A stretch of DNA of 64,000 bases from Mesorhizobium terrae (GTDB taxonomy: Bacteria; Pseudomonadota; Alphaproteobacteria; Rhizobiales; Rhizobiaceae), in contig NZ_CP044218.1 of the NCBI RefSeq assembly GCF_008727715.1, forward strand, positions 3,179,501-3,243,500, written 5' to 3'. Of the stretch, positions 1-9,057 are shown piece by piece. The notes under the pieces are model-generated. The model made no database searches. It was given only the letters and a program-made list of their open reading frames with translations, and was not told the origin of the DNA. The first letter of the stretch is position 1. Every line of letters starts with the position of its first letter. The position numbers were made by a program, and so were the translations under genes.

Positions 1-695
1 CCCTCGACGACCAGGGAAATCGCCGGGAGTTTTCCCAACGTCTCAACGATGGTGGAATCCGGGGCAGGCGTGGCGGAAGCACCCGCCGCGACCGGCGTCC
101 GCCCGGGTTCATCGGCCTGTCGCAGCAGGAGTATGACCAGAACGACCATGACGACGAGAAAAATCGCGGCGAAGACCCAAAACGCCCGCAAATGGCGAGG
201 CGGGATCATCAAAGTGCCGGACGATCCCGGTGTTTGACGCCTATCCGCTTCGGCCGCCGGCGCCTTGGCTGGCGCGGCAGGCGAAGGGTGTTCGCTGGCC
301 GGAGAAATCTGTGGCTGCAGCGAGGGCGTAATCTGGTGGAACGGTACGCCTGTTTCAGTCACCTCATATTGGGGCACATAGCCGCCGCGGGGGATGGTGA
401 TGCGAATGGGGTCGTTGACCCCCTCGGTCGCCGAATATTGCTGGAGCAGCTCGCGGAGCCGGCCTGCCTGCACGCGCACCACCGCGTCGGTGGATGGGTC
501 GAAGCCGGCATCCTTGCCGAAGACGTCTACGGCGATCGCAAAGCCCTTCAGCCGGCTGGCTTCGCCGGCCTGTTCTCGCTCTACAAGGTAACGGAGTAAC
601 TCACGCGCACGCTCTGAGCGTCCAAATGTTTGGCTCGCCAGCAATTTCTCAAGCGTTTCGCGCACTGCGGGGGCGGCAGGCGTCGTATGCTGCAA
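1..695 (-). CDS. Winged-helix-like domain plus TM segment protein, C-terminus beyond window edge
   Basis: The gene runs off the left edge; about 231 codons are visible. It starts at TTG 695: AAAGG lies 7 nt upstream and an in-frame TGA just before the TTG rules out a longer start. Residues 10-110 form a domain with LLRYLVE, IAVDVFGKD, FDPSTDAVVRVQAGRLR and the closing IPRGGYVPQY. This block is known from the N-terminus of rhizobial adenylate-cyclase-like or TPR proteins with a CadC-like winged helix. A Pro/Ala-rich linker (115-165) leads to one hydrophobic helix at 170-192, followed by a Pro/Ala-rich stretch. The inferred layout is a cytoplasmic DNA-binding-like domain anchored in the inner membrane with an extracytoplasmic C-terminal part, probably TPR. 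The gene is transcribed away from leuA's 3' end. The output function cannot be seen because the C-terminal domain is missing. Confidence 0.7.
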   Translation of the reverse strand, partial: MQHTTPAAPAVRETLEKLLASQTFGRSERARELLRYLVEREQAGEASRLKGFAIAVDVFGKDAGFDPSTDAVVRVQAGRLRELLQQYSATEGVNDPIRITIPRGGYVPQYEVTETGVPFHQITPSLQPQISPASEHPSPAAPAKAPAAEADRRQTPGSSGTLMIPPRHLRAFWVFAAIFLVVMVVLVILLLRQADEPGRTPVAAGASATPAPDSTIVETLGKLPAISLVVE

Positions 696-790
696 GTGTC
701 AACCTTTCAAGTCGGCACAAGTCATTTTTTTATCACGCATTTGCGCTCTGACACAAACGCTTCCCCAAGACCCCGGTTGAATCATTACAA

Positions 791-816
791 CCCCGGCTGG
801 AAAAATCCAGCCGGGG
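791..816 (-). terminator. Perfect hairpin downstream of leuA
   Basis: A 10-bp perfect stem (CCCCGGCTGG / CCAGCCGGGG) with a 6-nt A-rich loop lies 32 bp past the leuA stop. On the leuA strand it is followed by TTGTAATGATT, a weak T-tract, so it may terminate transcription or protect the 3' end. Confidence 0.65.
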
Positions 817-848
817 CAACCCGTGAAATCAAGGGAATCAGCGGTTTT

Positions 849-2630
<1,782 letters not shown>

Positions 2631-2654
2631 TCATTCGCTGAATGTGACTTGCGA

Positions 2655-2697
2655 GGAGCATGCACGCCATGCGGCGGTATCGACCGCCGGGTGCTCC
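2655..2697 (-). promoter_or_regulatory. Hairpin between the leucine leader peptide and leuA
   Basis: On the leuA strand, just after the leader stop codon, GGAGCA pairs with TGCTCC around an inner 7-bp stem CGGCGGT/ACCGCCG. No U-run follows, so it does not look like a simple intrinsic terminator. It may be one of several alternative structures in an attenuation leader. Confidence 0.5.
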
Positions 2698-2698
2698 T

Positions 2699-2818
2699 TC
2701 AGCGAGCCCGGCGATCGCCGATAAGGCCGAGAAGAAGCAGGGTCGCGGAAAGCGCGCGCACGGTCTCTCCAGCCAGGCTGGCCGAACGGGAGACAGAGGA
2801 TGCGGGGCGCGTCGTCAT
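2699..2818 (-). CDS. Leucine-rich leader peptide of leuA
   Basis: This 39-codon frame upstream of leuA ends in LLLLGLIGDRRAR. Five of six consecutive codons are Leu (CTG CTT CTT CTC GGC CTT), close to the stop and followed at once by a hairpin. That is the hallmark of ribosome-mediated attenuation: stalling at Leu codons when charged tRNA-Leu is scarce would change the folding of the downstream leader. Leu leader peptides before leu genes are established in proteobacteria; assigning one here is inference from codon content and position. The start at ATG 2818 is the only ATG close to a plausible promoter. No strong Shine-Dalgarno is present, and the -10-like TAAGAG ends 7 nt before the ATG, so the message may be leaderless. 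Confidence 0.7.
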   Translation of the reverse strand: MTTRPASSVSRSASLAGETVRALSATLLLLGLIGDRRAR

Positions 2819-2825
2819 GGCCGTT

Positions 2826-2854
2826 CTCTTACAGGAGCCTCCCCACGGAGGCAA
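2826..2854 (-). promoter_or_regulatory. Putative sigma-70 promoter of the leu leader
   Basis: On the minus strand TTGCCT (2854-2849) and TAAGAG (2831-2826) are separated by 17 bp. Transcription would start at or within a base or two of the leader peptide ATG at 2818. Confidence 0.5.
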
Positions 2855-2971
2855 GGGTAACGCTGCCGCACGGGTGAAAAGGCAGGGCACGGTTTTGCTT
2901 TGCGGTTTCATCTAAATGCGTCACATTTCTCCAGGTCTCGCCGTTGGGCACGGCGACCGGGAGGGCTGTTC

Positions 2972-4138
2972 ATGAATTTCGTGTTCTTCTCGCCGCATTT
3001 CCCGTCGAACGGTGCCGATTTCTGCGATCGGCTCAAAAAAGCCGGCGCCACCGTGCTCGGCATCGGGGACGCGCCCTATGAGGCGCTGGCGCCAAGGCTG
3101 AAGAATGCGCTCAGCGAATACTACCTCATCGCGGATATGGAGAATTACGACCTGATCTATCGGGCGATGGGCCATTTCATTCACAAATGGGGCCGCATCG
3201 ATCGTTTCGAGTCGCTCAACGAGCATTGGCTGGATCTCGAGGCCGGCATCCGCACCGACTTCAACATCGATGGTATCAAGCTCGACTATGTGAAGAACAT
3301 CAAACGCAAGAGCCGCATGCGGGCGTCGTTCCGCAAGGCCGGCGTCAACGTCATCGCCCAACGCAAGACCTCGGAACGCTCTGGCGCCTTGGAATTCATC
3401 CGCCGTGTCGGCTACCCGGTGGTGGTGAAGCCGGATTCCGGCGCAGGTGCTGCCCACACCTACAAGATCTCGAATGTCGGCGAACTCGACGAATTCTTCC
3501 GCATCAAGCCGGAAGGGATGAGCTTCGTCATGGAGGAATTCATCGACGGGCTGGTGGTCACCTATGACGGACTGGTCAACCGGGACGGCGAGATCGTGTT
3601 TGCCGCCAGCACCAAATACGACGACTCCATCATGGATGTCGTCAACAAGAACAAGCATATGAGCTACACCTGCCGGCCCGATATCCCGCCGGAAGTGGAG
3701 GAAGCGGGCCGCAAGATCGTCAAGGCATTCGCCCTCAAGGAGCGGTTTTTCCATATCGAGCTGTTCGAGACCCGCCAGGGCAAGATCATCGCGCTGGAAG
3801 TGAACATCCGCCCGCCGGGCGCGTGGATGCCGGACGCTATCAACTACAGCTTCGACATCGACATCTATGCCGAATGGGCCAACATGGTGGTCCAGAACAC
3901 GGTTGGCGGGCCGTTCAAGGGCAAGTATTTCACCGTCTATGCCAGCCGCAAGGACCATCTCCGCTATCGCCACAGCCATGACGATGTGTTAGCCGCGCAC
4001 GGCGACAAGGTCGTGCACCACCAGGCCATCGAACAGGTTTTCAGCCGCGCCATGGGCAACTACGCCTACCAGCTGCGGTCGCGAGACCGTCAGGCACTGC
4101 GCGAAGCGGTCGACTACATCCATGCCGAGGAGGCTTGA
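2972..4138 (+). CDS. ATP-grasp family ligase-like protein
   Basis: A 388-residue cytoplasmic protein with an ATP-grasp fold. N-terminal residues 1-125 resemble a pre-ATP-grasp domain. Residue 153 is the nucleotide-binding lysine in VVKPDSGAGA, MEEFIDG (187-193) is the adenine-contacting strand, and IELFET...IALEVNIRPPGAW (262-285) carries the metal-binding Glu/Asn residues. The family forms an amide or thioester from a carboxylate through an acyl-phosphate; the substrate here is unknown. The start is ATG 2972 with GGGAGGG 6 nt upstream; a longer frame from 2900 lacks one. It lies 3 bp before an esterase gene, so the two are almost certainly co-transcribed and probably act on one metabolite. 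Divergent from the leu leader. Could be called carboxylate-amine ligase-like; I do not recognise a named enzyme. Confidence 0.85.
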   Translation: MNFVFFSPHFPSNGADFCDRLKKAGATVLGIGDAPYEALAPRLKNALSEYYLIADMENYDLIYRAMGHFIHKWGRIDRFESLNEHWLDLEAGIRTDFNIDGIKLDYVKNIKRKSRMRASFRKAGVNVIAQRKTSERSGALEFIRRVGYPVVVKPDSGAGAAHTYKISNVGELDEFFRIKPEGMSFVMEEFIDGLVVTYDGLVNRDGEIVFAASTKYDDSIMDVVNKNKHMSYTCRPDIPPEVEEAGRKIVKAFALKERFFHIELFETRQGKIIALEVNIRPPGAWMPDAINYSFDIDIYAEWANMVVQNTVGGPFKGKYFTVYASRKDHLRYRHSHDDVLAAHGDKVVHHQAIEQVFSRAMGNYAYQLRSRDRQALREAVDYIHAEEA

Positions 4139-4141
4139 GCG

Positions 4142-4918
4142 ATGGACATTTCCTATCACAAGCGCTGGAGCGGCAAGCTGGGCCGCGACATGGAATACAA
4201 ACGCTACGGCTATGCCGGGCGCCCGGTCGTCGTTTTCCCGACGTCGCAGGGGCGCTTCTACCAGTTCGAGGATGCGGGCGGCGTCAATTCGCTAGCCGAC
4301 TTCATCGACACTGGCCGCATCCAGATTTTCACTGTCGACGGCATCGACAGCGAGAGCTTCTTCGACAAGCACGGCGATCCGGCTCACCGCATCGGCCGGC
4401 ACGAGGCCTATTTCCGCTATGTCCGCGACGAGGCATTGCCGGAATTTGCAGCCACGGCCGCGGAGGCCAATGGCGGCCGCGTGCTGAAGCCATTGTTTTC
4501 GGGCTGCTCGATGGGCGGCTATCACTCTTCGAACTTCGTCTTCCGCAATCCCGATCTTGCCGCCGGCGTCATCTCGCTTTCCGGCGTCTATTCGACCCGC
4601 GGTTTCCTGGGCAGCACGCTGGCGGGCGACATCTTCTACAACTCGCCGCTCGACTATCTACCAGGCATCACCGACGAGGCGCTGCTTGCGCGGCTGCGTT
4701 CGCTGCGGCTCATCTTCTGTAGCGGCCAGGGTGCCTGGGAAGAGCAGATGCTGGTCGAAACGCATGCGCTGGAACGCATCCTGCGCGAAAAGGCGATCCC
4801 CGCCTGGGTCGATTATTGGGGTGGTGACGTCGCCCACGACTGGCCGTGGTGGCACAAGCAGCTGCCTTATTTCTTCGGCCGCTGGCTGGATGAAGACCTG
4901 AAGCACAGGCTGGACTGA
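4142..4918 (+). CDS. Esterase-family alpha/beta hydrolase
   Basis: A 258-residue alpha/beta-hydrolase of the putative esterase (esterase D / mycolyltransferase-like) type. The nucleophile elbow is GCSMGG with Ser at about residue 123, after a hydrophobic strand. A late His in GGDVAHDWPWW near residue 237 fits the catalytic triad. PVVVFPTSQG near residue 30 would form the oxyanion-hole strand. No signal peptide is seen, so it is probably cytoplasmic. The gene starts 3 bp after the ATP-grasp gene, and the pairing suggests that one enzyme makes and the other hydrolyses or transfers an acyl bond. The substrate is unknown. Confidence 0.85.
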   Translation: MDISYHKRWSGKLGRDMEYKRYGYAGRPVVVFPTSQGRFYQFEDAGGVNSLADFIDTGRIQIFTVDGIDSESFFDKHGDPAHRIGRHEAYFRYVRDEALPEFAATAAEANGGRVLKPLFSGCSMGGYHSSNFVFRNPDLAAGVISLSGVYSTRGFLGSTLAGDIFYNSPLDYLPGITDEALLARLRSLRLIFCSGQGAWEEQMLVETHALERILREKAIPAWVDYWGGDVAHDWPWWHKQLPYFFGRWLDEDLKHRLD

Positions 4919-5089
4919 AAGCCGGCAAACAACGCGGTCTCACGCGGGCTATCCTCAGCGTGAAGGTGCCCGACTGGCTTGCGTGCGTATGCATGAAGCC
5001 GTCGCCGTGTCGTTGTTGTCTGCTCTTCCCGATTATCGTAACCAACTCGTGCGCCCAAGGCGCATAGGGTGGGGGAGAGGAGGAATAGG

Positions 5090-6082
5090 ATGAACTTTTC
5101 AAAATTGTCACGACGCGCCGCTTTGGCGCTCGGCTTGTCGGCGCTGTCTTTGGCGGCTGTCGCTTCGCCGTCTTCGGCGCAGCAGTTCCCGAACCGGACG
5201 GTGACGCTGGTGGTGCCGTTCGCCGCCGGTGGCTCGACCGATCTGGTGGCGCGTATCGTCGCGCAGAAAATGTCGGATGATCTCGGCCAGCAGGTCATCG
5301 TGGAAAACGTCGCCGGCGCCGGCGGCAATATCGGTGCCGATCGCGTCGCGCGTTCCGACCCGGACGGCTACACCATCTTGATGGGCACCGTCGCCACCCA
5401 TGCGCTCAACCCGCTGATCCTGAAGACCAGGCCCTACGATCCCGAAAAGGATTTTTCGCCGGTCTCGCTGTTGGTCGTCGTGCCGAACGTGCTGGTGGTC
5501 AATCCGGAGTTGCCGGTCAAGAACGTCCAGGAACTCGTCGCGCTTCTGAAGGCCGAACCCGAGAAGTACTCCTATGCCTCGTCCGGCATCGGCACGCCCC
5601 TGCATCTTTCCGGCGAGCTGTTCAAGATCATGGCTGGCGTGGATATGCAGCACATACCCTACAAGGGCGCCGGGCCGGCGTTGAACGACGTCGTCGCCAA
5701 CCAGGTGCCGATCATGTTCGACAATTTGCCGTCCTCGTCCTCCCACATCAAGGGTGGCACGCTGAAGGCGCTGGGTGTGACGACGGCCAAGCGCGTCCCG
5801 TCCTTCCCCGATCTTCCGACCATCGCGGAATCCGGGGTGCCTGGCTACGAAACCTACACCTGGAATGCGCTGTTTGCGCCTCCCGGCACGCCGAAGGAGG
5901 TCATCGATCGCCTCAACGCCTCGGCGACCAAGGCGATGAAGGACCCGGCGGTGATTGCAAGGATGGGCGATTTCAGCGCCACCATCGTCGGCTCGACGCC
6001 GCAAGAACTCGGTGCCCACGTCAAGGCGGAACTCGCCAAATGGGAGCCGATCGTCAAGGAAGCCAAGATCCAGGTCGATTGA
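5090..6082 (+). CDS. Tripartite tricarboxylate transporter (TctC/Bug) substrate-binding protein
   Basis: A 330-residue periplasmic binding protein. Residues 1-31 form a signal peptide with a twin-arginine-like SRRAALALG and cleavage after SSAQ. The mature part shows the Bug-family landmarks FPNRTVTLVVPFAAGGSTD, VENVAGAGGNIG, DGYTILMG and the C-terminal GVPGYETYTWNALFAPPGTP. Such proteins bind carboxylates for TctAB-type transporters or act as orphan receptors. No tctA or tctB is adjacent, so it is an orphan. The start is ATG 5090, preceded by GAGAGGAGGAA. A hairpin with a T-run follows the gene. The ligand cannot be deduced. Confidence 0.92.
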   Translation: MNFSKLSRRAALALGLSALSLAAVASPSSAQQFPNRTVTLVVPFAAGGSTDLVARIVAQKMSDDLGQQVIVENVAGAGGNIGADRVARSDPDGYTILMGTVATHALNPLILKTRPYDPEKDFSPVSLLVVVPNVLVVNPELPVKNVQELVALLKAEPEKYSYASSGIGTPLHLSGELFKIMAGVDMQHIPYKGAGPALNDVVANQVPIMFDNLPSSSSHIKGGTLKALGVTTAKRVPSFPDLPTIAESGVPGYETYTWNALFAPPGTPKEVIDRLNASATKAMKDPAVIARMGDFSATIVGSTPQELGAHVKAELAKWEPIVKEAKIQVD

Positions 6083-6091
6083 CGATGGTCT

Positions 6092-6124
6092 GCCGGCGGG
6101 GGCTCCTTTGCTCCCGCCGCTTTT
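6092..6124 (+). terminator. Intrinsic terminator after the TctC-type gene
   Basis: CGGCGGG (6094-6100) pairs with CCCGCCG (6113-6119) and is followed by CTTTT. It lies between this gene and the convergent monooxygenase-like gene. Confidence 0.75.
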
Positions 6125-6132
6125 GGCCGAGA

Positions 6133-6432
6133 TCAGGGCTGGTCGAGCCCATAACCTCCGGCCGGTTCGGTCTCGAACTGGAAGTCGAAACCGGCAATCA
6201 TCGGACGGGCCTTGGCAATTGCAGCCTGAACGTCCGGCCGGTTGAGCGAAGCCTTGTGGCTCGCGGCATCGACCCAGACCTCGGTCACCCAGATCGCTGT
6301 GGTGTCGGCAGGGTCGCGGGCGACGATGTAGTTGAGACAGCCCGGCATGGAGTCGGTGGCTTCCAGCAGGAGCTGCAGCAGGTCTTCGCGCTTGCCGGGA
6401 GTTGCACGCATCTTTCCGATCAGGCCATACAT
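6133..6432 (-). CDS. Antibiotic biosynthesis monooxygenase (ABM) domain protein
   Basis: A 99-residue single-domain protein of the dimeric alpha+beta barrel (ABM / quinol monooxygenase) type. Typical features are the opening MYGLIGKMRATPGKREDLL, the central PGCLNYIVARDPADT, IWVTEVWVDAASHKASL, and a C-terminal strand. Members such as YgiN act on quinols without a cofactor or serve as stress-related small oxygenases, but many are uncharacterised. It is transcribed in the same direction as the DsrE-family gene upstream (61 bp apart) and may share its promoter. Confidence 0.85.
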   Translation of the reverse strand: MYGLIGKMRATPGKREDLLQLLLEATDSMPGCLNYIVARDPADTTAIWVTEVWVDAASHKASLNRPDVQAAIAKARPMIAGFDFQFETEPAGGYGLDQP

Positions 6433-6492
6433 CAGGGGCTCCCTTCAACCTCTGTCATTGGCGGCGATCATCGAACGAAGTCGGGGTCGATA

Positions 6493-6930
6493 TCAAGGTC
6501 TTAGATAGACATAGCCGGCACCTTGCAGTTCGGCGAGCTTGACGACCCCGCCTTTGTCGGCGCTGACGAAGCCCGTGAACAGGTCCGGCAGTCCTATGTT
6601 CATGCCATGCATGGTATTGGCGCAGGCATGCGGCACCAGCCCCTGTTTGACCAATCCGGCAAAGCGGCCGGAGATCGCCGCCGAGGCGCTCGCGCTTCTG
6701 AAAGCCTCCAGCGCCGGGCCATGAACCACCAGGGCGATTTCGACGTTTCCGTCTGTACCCTCATAGTGGTTCTTGATGTTGCCCAGCACGAAGGCGACCT
6801 TGTCGACGTCGCTGAGATGATAGGCGACCTTTTGCCGGTTAGGCATTGCTGTGGCAGCGCCGGCCGGGCCTGACGCGAACGTGACGCCAATACCGGCGAG
6901 CAGTCCGCGAAACATATCCCTGCGAAGCAT
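6493..6930 (-). CDS. Exported DsrE-family protein
   Basis: A 145-residue protein whose first 25 residues (MLRRDMFRGLLAGIGVTFASG...AGA) look like an export signal, with RRDMFRG resembling a Tat motif. The remainder matches the DsrE/DsrF-like fold: KVAYHLSDVDKVAFVLGNIKNHYEG, VEIALVVHG and a Cys in HACANTMHGMN. DsrE proteins are small Cys-containing sulfur-carrier-like subunits; periplasmic versions are common and uncharacterised. The start at ATG 6930 has AGGAGGG 5 nt upstream, which excludes the longer frame. The gene is divergent from the secreted duplicated-domain protein at 7022. Confidence 0.82.
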   Translation of the reverse strand: MLRRDMFRGLLAGIGVTFASGPAGAATAMPNRQKVAYHLSDVDKVAFVLGNIKNHYEGTDGNVEIALVVHGPALEAFRSASASAAISGRFAGLVKQGLVPHACANTMHGMNIGLPDLFTGFVSADKGGVVKLAELQGAGYVYLRP

Positions 6931-7021
6931 GAAGCCCTCCTGTCCGCGCCGCGTGATGCGCGTGGCCTTGTGTCGATTCCTAGCATAAAATCGATTGCGA
7001 CAGGTCCTGGTGGGGGATGCG

Positions 7022-8119
7022 ATGAAAGCGTCGAAGATTATCACGACCGCCAGTCTCGGCATTGCGTGTGCACTCGTCCTGACCGCGGCTGTAACCGCTG
7101 ACGAACTGGCGCCGTTGAAGCAATTCAGCCCGGATGGCGGCAGCGCCTGTTTTGGCCGCGTCTACGATGCCGACCATCTGAAGACGCATCCGCGCCAGAA
7201 GGTGGCGCGCATTTTCTTCTATTACGGTCCCGATCCGGTCAGCCGGCCGAGCGAGGATCCGTCCGACGGCTTGGCCTCCGCCGGCTACAACGGCTTCATG
7301 ACGACGACAGCGCGCGGTGCAAGGAAACCCGAATGGGTCGGCGGCTGGTGCCGCGCTTCAGAAGAAGAGGGCGGTGCAGGCAAGATCCGCTGCGGCATGG
7401 AATGCGATCGTACCATGGCCGAGCTGTCCCTCGACGCGGAGGGAAGACTGGTGGTCGGCGGTGTCGCGCGCGACATCTATCTGGGTGGCGGGTCCGAGGA
7501 CGAACTCGGCAAGGCCGAATATGACCGGCAGGCGCTCGGCGTGGACGATGACGGTTTCCGGCTGGAGCGCAGGCCGGCGGCGGACTGCAAGGCGGAATTT
7601 GCCCGTATCGATCCCGTCGATCCGGCGCTCGGCGATCCGCTGCGCGTCAGGCTGAAGCCGGACCAGCCCTTTTGCTACGGCCGCGACTATTCGGCCGAGC
7701 ATCTTGCCTCGCATCCGAACCAGCTAACGCAAACGATCCGGGTCTTTCGCAGCGGTGCCGAAATCGCTGCCTTCGCGGCCAAGGGCAAAGCCGCGAGCTG
7801 GCCGAACGGCGCCGATCTCGTGGTTGCCGTCACCACCCGCCAGAATGCGACAAGGAGCGTGCAGACCTATTCCTGCGAGGGCGAGGCGGATCAATGGCGT
7901 TGCGTGGCGACCGCGCCGACGGACAGCGGTCCGTCATGCGATCTGTCGCAGAAGGAAATCTATCTGCGCCGCGGCGCCAACGGCACGATGATGCTGGCCA
8001 ATCCCAAGGCCAGCCTACCATTCGCCCCGCTATGCCAGGTGGATGCAGCAACCGAGACGAAATCCGACGACAGGGTTTTCCGCCTGCAGGCGATGCCGCA
8101 AGCCGCCTGCGCGCAATAG
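7022..8119 (+). CDS. Secreted protein with two tandem homologous domains, function unknown
   Basis: A 365-residue exported protein with a signal peptide at residues 1-27 (hydrophobic core ...LGIACALVLTAAV, TADE cleavage region). The mature protein is an internal duplication: CFGRVYDADHLKTHPRQK near residue 41 aligns with CYGRDYSAEHLASHPNQ near residue 219. Each half also has a Cys-rich middle (CRASEEEGG...CGMECD; CEGEADQWRC) and a strand ending in IYLGGG or IYLRRGA. The Cys pairs suggest disulfides in the periplasm. Each half probably forms one domain of about 160 residues. I do not recognise the family. The start is ATG 7022; a longer frame would begin before the divergent promoter. Confidence 0.75.
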   Translation: MKASKIITTASLGIACALVLTAAVTADELAPLKQFSPDGGSACFGRVYDADHLKTHPRQKVARIFFYYGPDPVSRPSEDPSDGLASAGYNGFMTTTARGARKPEWVGGWCRASEEEGGAGKIRCGMECDRTMAELSLDAEGRLVVGGVARDIYLGGGSEDELGKAEYDRQALGVDDDGFRLERRPAADCKAEFARIDPVDPALGDPLRVRLKPDQPFCYGRDYSAEHLASHPNQLTQTIRVFRSGAEIAAFAAKGKAASWPNGADLVVAVTTRQNATRSVQTYSCEGEADQWRCVATAPTDSGPSCDLSQKEIYLRRGANGTMMLANPKASLPFAPLCQVDAATETKSDDRVFRLQAMPQAACAQ

Positions 8120-8121
8120 GC

Positions 8122-9051
8122 TCAGGCGAAGGGCACGGCGACCGTGCCCTTGGGCAGCTTCGCCTCGTCGTCGGGCTCCACGTGGATGGTGATGCGCACC
8201 GAGGGGATCTCGGCCTTCAGCGCGTCTTCTATGCGGTCGCAAATGGCGTGGCTTTCGGCGACCGTCATGTCAGCTTCCACGACCATATGGAACTCGATGA
8301 AGGTGGCGCGGCCGGCGATGCGGGTCTTGAGGTCGTGGACCTCCAGCGCACCCTTTGAGTTGGACGAGATGATGTCACGGATGCGCAGGTGTTCCTCATT
8401 GTCGACGGCGCGATCCATGAGGCCGCTCAGGGATTCCCCCATCACCCTCCAGCCCTGGTAGAGGATGTTCAGCGCAACGATCAGCGCAAGCAGCGGGTCG
8501 AGCACATGCCAGCCGGTGAAGATGGCGCCGATCAGGCCGATCAGGACGCCGGCGGAAGTCACCACGTCGGTCATCACGTGCCGGCCATCGGCGATCAGCG
8601 CCGGCGACTTCTCGGCGCGCCCGACGCGGATCAGGATGAAGGCCCAGACCGCGTTGACGATCGCAGCGCTGGTGTTGATGCCGAGACCCATCCAGGGCTG
8701 TTCCAGCGGTGTGGGATTGCGCAGCGAATCCCACACTTTGGCGATGATGAGCAGCGCCGCCACCACGATCAGCACGCCTTCAAGCACCGCTGAAAAATAC
8801 TCGGCCTTGTGGTGGCCAAACGGATGGTCGCTGTCGGCCGGCATGTGGCTGATCTTGATCGCCCATAAAGCGGCGATCGCGGTCACCACATTGGCGATCG
8901 ATTCCAGCGCGTCGGAATAGAGCGCCACCGAGCCAGTCATGCGCCAGGCGACGATCTTCAGTCCCGTCACTGCGAAGGCGACGATGATCGACCAGAAGGC
9001 GAGCGTGACCACTCTCTGCTTGGAGGCACTCTTGGCTGCGGCGGCTGTCAT
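8122..9051 (-). CDS. Cation diffusion facilitator (CDF) family transporter
   Basis: A 309-residue inner-membrane metal/proton antiporter with six predicted helices between residues 12 and 210 and a cytoplasmic CTD-like C-terminal domain (MVVEADMTVAESHAICDRIE, RITIHVEPDDE). Helix 2 carries YSDALESIAN and helix 5 carries RHVMTDVVTS. The HxxxD pair of helix 5 is kept, but helix 2 has DxxxS where FieF-like proteins have DxxxD. The loop HPFGHHKAEYF is typical of the family. Substrates are usually Zn, Fe, Mn or Co; the altered helix-2 site makes prediction unsafe. The gene ends 3 bp from the convergent secreted-protein gene and lies 6 bp after trpE(G), so it may be co-transcribed with trpE(G). Confidence 0.9.
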   Translation of the reverse strand: MTAAAAKSASKQRVVTLAFWSIIVAFAVTGLKIVAWRMTGSVALYSDALESIANVVTAIAALWAIKISHMPADSDHPFGHHKAEYFSAVLEGVLIVVAALLIIAKVWDSLRNPTPLEQPWMGLGINTSAAIVNAVWAFILIRVGRAEKSPALIADGRHVMTDVVTSAGVLIGLIGAIFTGWHVLDPLLALIVALNILYQGWRVMGESLSGLMDRAVDNEEHLRIRDIISSNSKGALEVHDLKTRIAGRATFIEFHMVVEADMTVAESHAICDRIEDALKAEIPSVRITIHVEPDDEAKLPKGTVAVPFA

Positions 9052-9057
9052 TTCAGG

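Noticed and set aside
2655..2697. Intrinsic terminator in the leu leader
   Set aside because: The hairpin is not followed by a U-run on the leuA strand, so it is listed as a leader structure only.
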